DNA from: Sacculina carcini
Lineage: Eukaryota > Arthropoda > Thecostraca > Sacculinidae
Assembly: GCA_916048095.2 (NCBI GenBank)
Contig: OU696591.1
Span: forward strand, 2,577,001-2,641,000
Direction: 5' to 3'
Length of the DNA stretch: 64,000 nt
Both the position numbers and the translations under genes were made by a program. Below are positions 14,101 through 22,644 of the stretch, piece after piece (positions within the stretch are counted from its first letter, which is position 1; every line of letters begins with the position of its first letter). The notes below the pieces were generated by a model that saw nothing but the letters and a program-made list of their open reading frames with translations, did no database searches and was not told the origin of the DNA.

Positions 14101-17100
14101 CCTGCGTGCGTCACGTCGATGGCCAGACGATGCCAGTTGCGCTTTACGTGCAACTTGCCTGCTGCCCACCGCACAGGAGCAGGATCAACTGACTGGCATG
14201 CATCACAATTTCTCACCACCGTTTGGGCCATCCTTCTGCTCACACACGGGTCTTTCTTCTTCGAGAAATACAGTGTTCGCCTCACACCAGGGTGACCAGA
14301 GGCCTCATGCACGGCTCGCACGACAGCGAGAGGATCATGCGGTGAAGTACACGGTGCTGTCGCTGCTGCTGCCACTGACACGGCTGCATTAGGCTGCTTT
14401 CTCAGCCAGGCGGTGGGCACACGAGTCAGCTGGTCCGCCAGATTGCAACTTGAGCTGACGAATGCGACGTTAACGTCCAACTGGTACTCTGCCACCAGAG
14501 ACGTGAGAACAGACAACCTCCTGCGAATAAGCATTTCACTGGCGGCTTTTGTTTGAAGCCTCGATTGCCCACTCAATGCGTTGCTTATCCAGTGGAAGAC
14601 TGTGCGGGAATCAGTAACTAGACGGAATTTTTTCAGCTTCCAAATAAGCGCCAGGTTCACACCTTTGACAGCAGCATCGAGTTCCGCCATATTAATATGA
14701 GCCGCATCCTCAGTGCGCAACCAGCATCCGTCTTCAATCACTGACCCGCCGATCTCCAATACCGCACCCATGGCCAATGAACTAGCATCGGTCCAAACAG
14801 TGGCGTCTCCATCAACTACATCCCAGCGTCCAGTTGCAGGATCAGCATCTTTCACACGGGCCAATATTTCCTCCAGCATTTTGCGGACTTCTCCACCGTC
14901 ACGCAGCTTGTCATCCCAGCTTGCAGTTGCAGCATTTGCTCGACGCTTGATGTATGCTGCCGCCACACGCAGCCAGCCACACACTGGCATGTGCCCTGTC
15001 AGTTTGCCACAAACTGAAAACACGTTCCGCCGTGTGAGAACATCCGGTATGTCACCAACACAGTTGTCACGGCGCCAACGCAGATGACGACCATGGCTGT
15101 CCACTCTGACACCAAGGACACGAGCGCCGTCTCGCAGTCGCTCGGGAGCTTTGCACACGAGGCCGTATTTTTCCAGGTGTGCAACCACCTTGTCCACACC
15201 AACGACATTCGCGTTCACAAGCACATCGTCGATGTAGGAAGACGTACCCTGAAACACAGTCGGGTCCTGTTTCAACACAGTCTCCAGTACGGCTTGCATC
15301 ACCAATGGGGCGACATTGAGACCGAATCCGAGTCTAGTGAGACAAAAACGGCGGCCCTCGAAATTGACGGTTTGAAAAGGCCACAAGTCGGAGCTCACGG
15401 CGATTTGCAAGTAAGCCTTCCTCAAATCGATCAACACCGCACTGCCTCCAACACGTCTCCACAGGCGAATTTTGTCGGCACAAACGTCACTGTTGGCAGT
15501 GAATGGATTTATGAAGTCATTGAGCTCTCTGAAGTCAAGGACTGGCCTGGTTTTGTGCTTATTATTTTGAACGACAGCCATTAGGGGAATTAACGCTTTC
15601 GCAGGTCCGTGCTCTCGTTCATCATATCGTTGCAGCCAGCCACGCTTGATCCAGTCCAATACTTCTCTACGGTATTCCATTCGAACACTGGGCTTCATGG
15701 CGTATTCACGAACTTTGTTTTTTAGAGCACCTGGTGGCCGTCCGTCCGCCCATTTCCACGCAGCTGTCCACTGTTTCTTGTCAGCACTGAACTTTGCTGT
15801 AAAGTCTTGTCGTTCAATGACAAGGTCGGTCAGTTTACCCGGCATTCCACCAGAAGCATCAGCCGCTCCAGCCGTGTACTGAGTTCTTGCTGTAGCGTCA
15901 CAATGCACACCAAGTCTCACATTACCCTCGCCACTGATGCACACACCACCGTAGGACGATATACCATTCATACCCAACACAAATTCAAAATTCAACGGTT
16001 TGAAGCTGACAACCATGGCTTCAACAAATTTTGGTGAATGAGCAGCACTTTGTAAGCATACCATTGTCCTGCCAAGACTCCTATGCTTGGTGCCGTCTAC
16101 AGTTACAATAGTGCAAACATATGGTTCCCATGAACCACAACACGACTGATGAATTATGCACTTGGAACAGCCTGAGTCGACGAGTACAGATTTCTCACAA
16201 TCATTTACTCGCATGAGTGTCGTGGGTAAGGCGTCATTGGCAAACGAGAAGACGCCGACGCTCACGCGTCTTCTCGCTGTCCGTTTCCCGAACATTGTGC
16301 AGCAAAATGTCCTTTAACGCCACATTTAAAGCAGTAAACATTTCTCGGCTTATGACGGCTATTATAACGCGTATTTGACTTGTGGCTTTTCTCACTCAAC
16401 TGATTGCACGTTTGTGCGCATTTGAATGACTGTTCTTTGGTGGCATTGACACAGGAACAACTGCCACAATGGCGGTCACTCGTCGCTGAGGTGGAACAAG
16501 ACATACCTGCAATGGCGGCCTCTTCGTCAGCCAATATTCCGCGAGCGCTCTCCACCAGCTGAGACACGGTCATTTCTGATATTCGAGCGTTGGCACGGAG
16601 TGTTCGACGCACGTAGTCGGGCAGACCGTGGACGAAAGCGCTGTTTATCGCTGCTTCCTGCAGTCCACCAGCGAGCTGAGCGAGTCGTTTTATATCCGCA
16701 AGATACGCGTCAACCGGTTCTCTAGACTGTAGCCGACGCGTCACCAGCTGATCATAAGCAGAAAAAGAATCGACCTCGAACGCCTTCACCAACGCTCGCT
16801 GAACTTGATCCACATCAAGTTTGCTTTGATCCGAAAGGTGGTCATACACTCGGTATGCATTTCCTGTGAGTCGAAGTGGGATGACGGCAGCAACAAACGA
16901 AACGTTGTACAATCTGCATATCCAATGCAACTTGCTGAACCATTCAGACACGGAGCAATCATCATTGCCTCTGAACTCCGGAATAAGTTTGATGTCAAAC
17001 GCCATCGCACCAGGAGCAACACTCTCAGACTTGGACATTGTGCCGAAATAGCTTGTAATAAACGCACAGCCGCTCAACTCGCACAGCACAGTATCTCCTC

Positions 17101-18205
17101 CAACCGTCAAACCACAAACACGACTCCTCGCTCACACCGTGACACACAAACACACACGCACCCACACAAAGCCTCACCCGCCGCAGCAACCAATCAGCAG
17201 CGAGCCGGTCACTCGCCGCCGCCGCGGGCATGAACAATTCACGGCGTGTCAGTCATACTAGTACATACATACATACATACAAACATAGTACACAACAGGA
17301 GCACAAACGCGAATCACACACACACACACACACACACACACTAACACTCCATGCACATAACACTACAAATTTCTACTGCAGTTCACAACACCACACTTGC
17401 TCGGCATTTAGAACACACAAAATCAAGAGCGACCAATTAATGCAAGCAACATCACTGATTTCAACGCGTTAACACAGCAACGAGTCAAATACTACCACTG
17501 CACAAGCACAGATCAAATGTCATTTCAAGATCAGGTTGCATGACCCTGACGCTAATTGGCTGATAATGCTTTCCTCGACCAATCATAATTGAGTGTTTGC
17601 ACGCGCCGAGCTAGATCAGCACCTCTGTTCAATGAAGAGCCACACAATTCTCACAAACCCTGCCTACACCGTGAACTACACTGGGACATCGCGCCGTGCA
17701 AGTCCGGTATTCAGTAGTCCTTGATATATACACACAATCACACACATACACAACCGCATACACACAAAATCCCACATACAAACACACATACAAACATGTG
17801 TGTGCACGTATGTGTATATGTGCATGTGTGTGTGTGTATGTGTATATGTATATGTGCAGGTGTGTATATGTCCATGTGTGTGTGTGTGAGAGAAAGAGAG
17901 AGTGTGTGTGATTGTGTAGGTGTGTGTATATGCATGTGTGTATATGTACATGCGTAAGTACTCAGCTATTTGTTTAGCACAGGAGATGAGCTGTGCTCGT
18001 GCTGTCCTGTCTCCAACCTACCCTCTAGTAGGCTAACTTCCTTGAAATTCCCAGTATTTCACAATATCCAGTCTTTCTTTGAATGCTCCTACGCTATTAG
18101 ATCCTACAATATTCAGTGTGAGAGTGCGTGTGCATGTTCATAAGAATGTATGTATATGTGCATGCGTGCGTGTGTGAGTGTGTGAGAGAAAGAGTGAGTG
18201 AGTGA

Positions 18206-18251
<46 letters not shown>

Positions 18252-18569
18252 CCAGGAAACATGACATAACACACAGGATACATGCGAAAGTGCACCTGTA
18301 GCATGGTGGCAATATACTGCGAGAATCTGGCACCATGCGGCGGTGTTGCTCGCAGAATGCTGAACACACGATCTCGACTGGCACATATCCACTCGCGCTG
18401 CTCCATAGACAACACATGCGACTCGCTACACACACACACACACACACACACAAATACATATATACACACATACAGACACACGCACACACAGACATAAACT
18501 CAACTTCAAACTGCCTTCCAGCGCGTGTGAATGCATTTATGTGCGTGTGTGTTTGTGTGTGTTTGTGAG

Positions 18570-18665
<96 letters not shown>

Positions 18666-21600
18666 CATGTGCATCTGGGTGCGTAAACGTGAAAATGTTT
18701 ATCCTTTATTGCACTTGTTACACAAACTTGTCAGTACAAATGGTTGAAATACGGAACATTTTCGATCGGATGCTCACCTTTTGAACTTCACCTGACTGTC
18801 CAGGTACTGAAACAACACCAGAAACTGGACCAGAATGAAGCGGCGAAACGTCGAGTCGACCAGCTGCAAGTGCAGCAGCTTGCGCGACGTCAAAAACTTG
18901 GCCAAATACTCGTGACTTTGTACCGGCGCTGGCGCACGCTCGCATGCGTCCATTTCAACGTCGCCCCTCGACTCCGCCTAATAAAAAAAATTGCACATAC
19001 AATAACTTTAGAATTCCTTTCTTTTTACTTTAAACTTTTTTTCATAATATTTATATATTATACGTTATTTATACATTATAAGTTTTATTACAATATTATT
19101 TATCACATTATTATATTATTTTACAACATATTAATTATGTTTAAAAATATTATAATAAAAACAATGAAAGAAGTGGTCCGCAACCTGTGTGGAATTCTCC
19201 ACTGTTTACTGAGCACATACACATACTGTAGCACAATACATAATTATTAGTATTATTATTATTAATTACAAGCAAGTTCAGTAGCATAGGAATAGTGTAA
19301 GAACTATTAGCACCCTGCGGTGGCCCCATGTACTGGATGCGCCCGCAAGGTGTAGAGAGATTGAGAAAAAACGACTTCAATCGGGAAGATGAAGCTGATG
19401 AAAAAAGAGAAATCGAACAAAATGTTAAATTAAAAAGATAAATTAAAGTGCATATACACTTGTAACAAAGTAATATCAAATAATAATGGTGTCATTGGTA
19501 TTAGCTCGGCCAATACAAACCCGCACACTGGAGGCCTGCTTCGGCTGTGATGACTGTTGTTCGTCGCGAAAACTGGAGAAAACCGACCATATATCCTGCG
19601 CATACTGACACAAAAAAAAAAAAACACACACACACACACACAATTTTGTATACACATTCATACACAGATATTCATGTACAACAAATCAGATAGCACAAAA
19701 TGAGCGGCAAAGGTGAGACAAAAAGCAGCCATATTAAAACATCTGGCAGGTGACAAATGCACGTGCTATTTGCTCTCTGCTTGCACGAGGGACTGTCATG
19801 TATGTGTGTGTGTGTGTGTATGTGTGTGTGTGTGTATGTGAGTGTATGTGAGTGTATTGATGTTTTCTGATGTTACCGAAATGAAAGTCTGCCAGGCGGT
19901 TTTGTCGTAGCATTTGTTCGGAGTGCGAAAATACTCCTGCAGACTCCAGAACTTTCGATACAAATTGTAATTGAGCGCCGCACTGTCATACACACACACA
20001 ATCACACACACACGCACACAAACACACACATATATACACAAACAAACACACACACACAATCACACACACACGCACACAAACACACACATATATACACAAA
20101 CAAATACACACACACAAGCACACACACACGCATACAATCACATGCATACACACATACAAACAAGTACACACATACAAACACAAATACACACAAGCACGCA
20201 CACAAACACATACACAGCGGATTGTGCCACATAACAAAATGATTCATAAAAACCATGCATCCGATGTAAAAATCGTTCCGACCTGTTTTTAGCGGAAGAT
20301 GAACTTTTCTCCGATTCCTCGTCCTCTCCGTCCTTGGTCGCGTCCGCTTCGGACACGAGCTCGAAGTCCGGATCGTCCGGAGTGTCCGGCTCCGGATCGA
20401 AGTCGGTGGTGTTGTCGTGGTTGAACTCGCTGATCACGTTCAGTCCGCTGCGCTCGGACAGCGGAAAGAAGCGCGCGAGAAACAACAAAATATGGCCACA
20501 AAAGACGGTGTTTTGCGATCGTGACAAACGGCGCAACAAGTCTGCCAGACACCAACACACGACAAACTGGTGACAAACTAGCGTAGATCCGGGCCATTAA
20601 GCACACCTGCCATTAGACATATGTCACTGATCAGTCCTGAAATAGCAGGTTTTCAGTAGCACGGTCCAATAAGCCTACACACATTTTGAGCCTTTCTCCG
20701 GTAGTATTTTTCAAATGCTCTGTTTGCTCTACATGTACAGTATGTTGAATATAATTCGTCTTTTCCTATCATTTACGTTTTAATTTACGTTTTCATCAAA
20801 CTATTGCACATATAGATACTTTATTAACATTGATATAATTCATACTATAATGAAGATTGTTCTTTTGGATAAAAAAAACTAAGGAAAACAATTTTTTACC
20901 CTGAAATAGCTCTGGCCATTAAGCCATCATGAAAAGAGACTAGAATTTTGGATTGAAATATGGGCTTAATGGCCGGGACTTGAATTTGTCAGAATTGTTT
21001 CAGTGGTGATTGATAAATCAGCATATTTGTTACACTCTGAAAATGTACATCACAACTGTTGCTTGTTTTTGTGTATGCTGTTTGTCTGTTAATATATTTG
21101 TCCATAAAATTTAGTAAGTCCTACCACAACAACAAAGTGTGTGGTATAAGACAGACATACACATATATATACATACACACACACACACAAGTGCAATACA
21201 AAACTCAGACACAAACATACATACACACACACACACACAAGTGCAATACAAAACTCAGACACAAACATACATACACACACACACACACAAACACACACAA
21301 ACACACACACAGACAGACAATACACAGGCGAACACACCGTTGCAGATACGTAGCAGGTGGTTCTTGCAGGCGTCAAACAGCACTGGCAGTTTCCACGTGC
21401 CAACTCGCCGCTCAACAAAGTCAAACAGCAGCTGACAGCTGGCCAGCGGCAGCGCGTCGAATGCATCGGCCAACAGCTGCACGGCGGCCGTCGGCGAGAC
21501 CAGCTGCGGCTGCGGCGGCCGCTGCAGCTGCCAGAGCTGAACGGCCAGCTGAACGAGCACACAAACAGCTGTCACGTGCTGCCGAGCCGACGACACAGAG

Positions 21601-22603
21601 GAAGACATAGAAGCGACATCACTGTCGGCGATGCAGGATGCGGTAGAAGAGGAAGTGGTGGATGGAGAAGTGTGTGAGAGCTGGAGCAGAGAAAGAGCGC
21701 GGCGTCGCAAACAAACGTCCACCAGGTGGCGCCACTCGTTATCACTGTACACACACACACACACAAATATAACAAACAAGCAGCAAAAATGAAATTAAGA
21801 AGTATTATAATAAGATAATAAAAAGATAACCAAAAAAGTAAGATACTAATTAAAAAGAAAGAAATAATATAATAAATAGGAATAAAATAAAAAACCTGGA
21901 CAGATGAGAAAAAATAAATAAATATGGATTATAACAGTGTTTATCAACGTTTTCCTTGCCGTGGCCCCCTTAAACACAATGTGAGTCCTTGTGCCCCCCA
22001 CCAAAAACAGTCCTTGCCCCCTAGAAGTCCTTGTGGCTCCCGTATACACATGGATCATGGCGACGCTACTTCTCCAGAGTATTAGCTCATGTACGCCGGT
22101 GACTATTTACACCCACCACCAAAACAACACCACGACCGGAGCACACGCTTGAATTGTACAACATCGACAATAATAATATCAACAAAATTAAATAGTTTCC
22201 ACAAATTAAATTGTTTTGTGGTCCGTGAGAAAAATATGGTGACCCCCCATTTTTGTATTTCGTCCTATGTTATGGCCCCTCAGAAAATTACCCTGACCCA
22301 CGTTGAGAAACACTGGATTATAGGATAAATCAGTGTTTTCCTCGAATGCGCTTGAAATATCCCGAAAAATTGTAAGCTCAAGCAAGGTAGTTTTGCAAAA
22401 ATAGACTTCTGATAATTTGCTTAATTGGTGTTTTTGTTCGATTTGACTTTCAAGCATATCGTTTATTCACTATATCATTGAGTATACATTTTGTTTTTGT
22501 TTGACAGCGAAACGAGCCAATGAACAACGAAAAGGAGCAAACACCACTAATTATGCGTACATGGGATGGAAAACTAGAAGAGCAAAGAACATCAGAGATA
22601 CAC

Positions 22604-22644
<41 letters not shown>

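Larger units (their letters stand above)
12790..17367 (-). mobile_element. LTR retrotransposon (gypsy-like), complete with LTRs and 5-bp duplication
   Basis: Direct LTRs at 12790-13099 and 17054-17367 begin TGTAGTG and end ATTACA on the minus strand. Both are flanked outside by aattt (12785-12789 and 17368-17372). By eye the LTRs differ only in a CA run (11 versus 13 repeats). Gag and pol frames are intact. The element sits in THOC1 intron 9 in the same orientation as the gene. Practically identical LTRs mean a very recent insertion. Confidence 0.95.

Noticed and set aside
13581-15584. Plus-strand frames of 100-166 codons
   Set aside because: Antisense shadows of the pol frame.
17676-20256. 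Many CVCVCV / HTHTHT open frames
   Set aside because: Translations of GT/CA microsatellites, on both strands, without domains.
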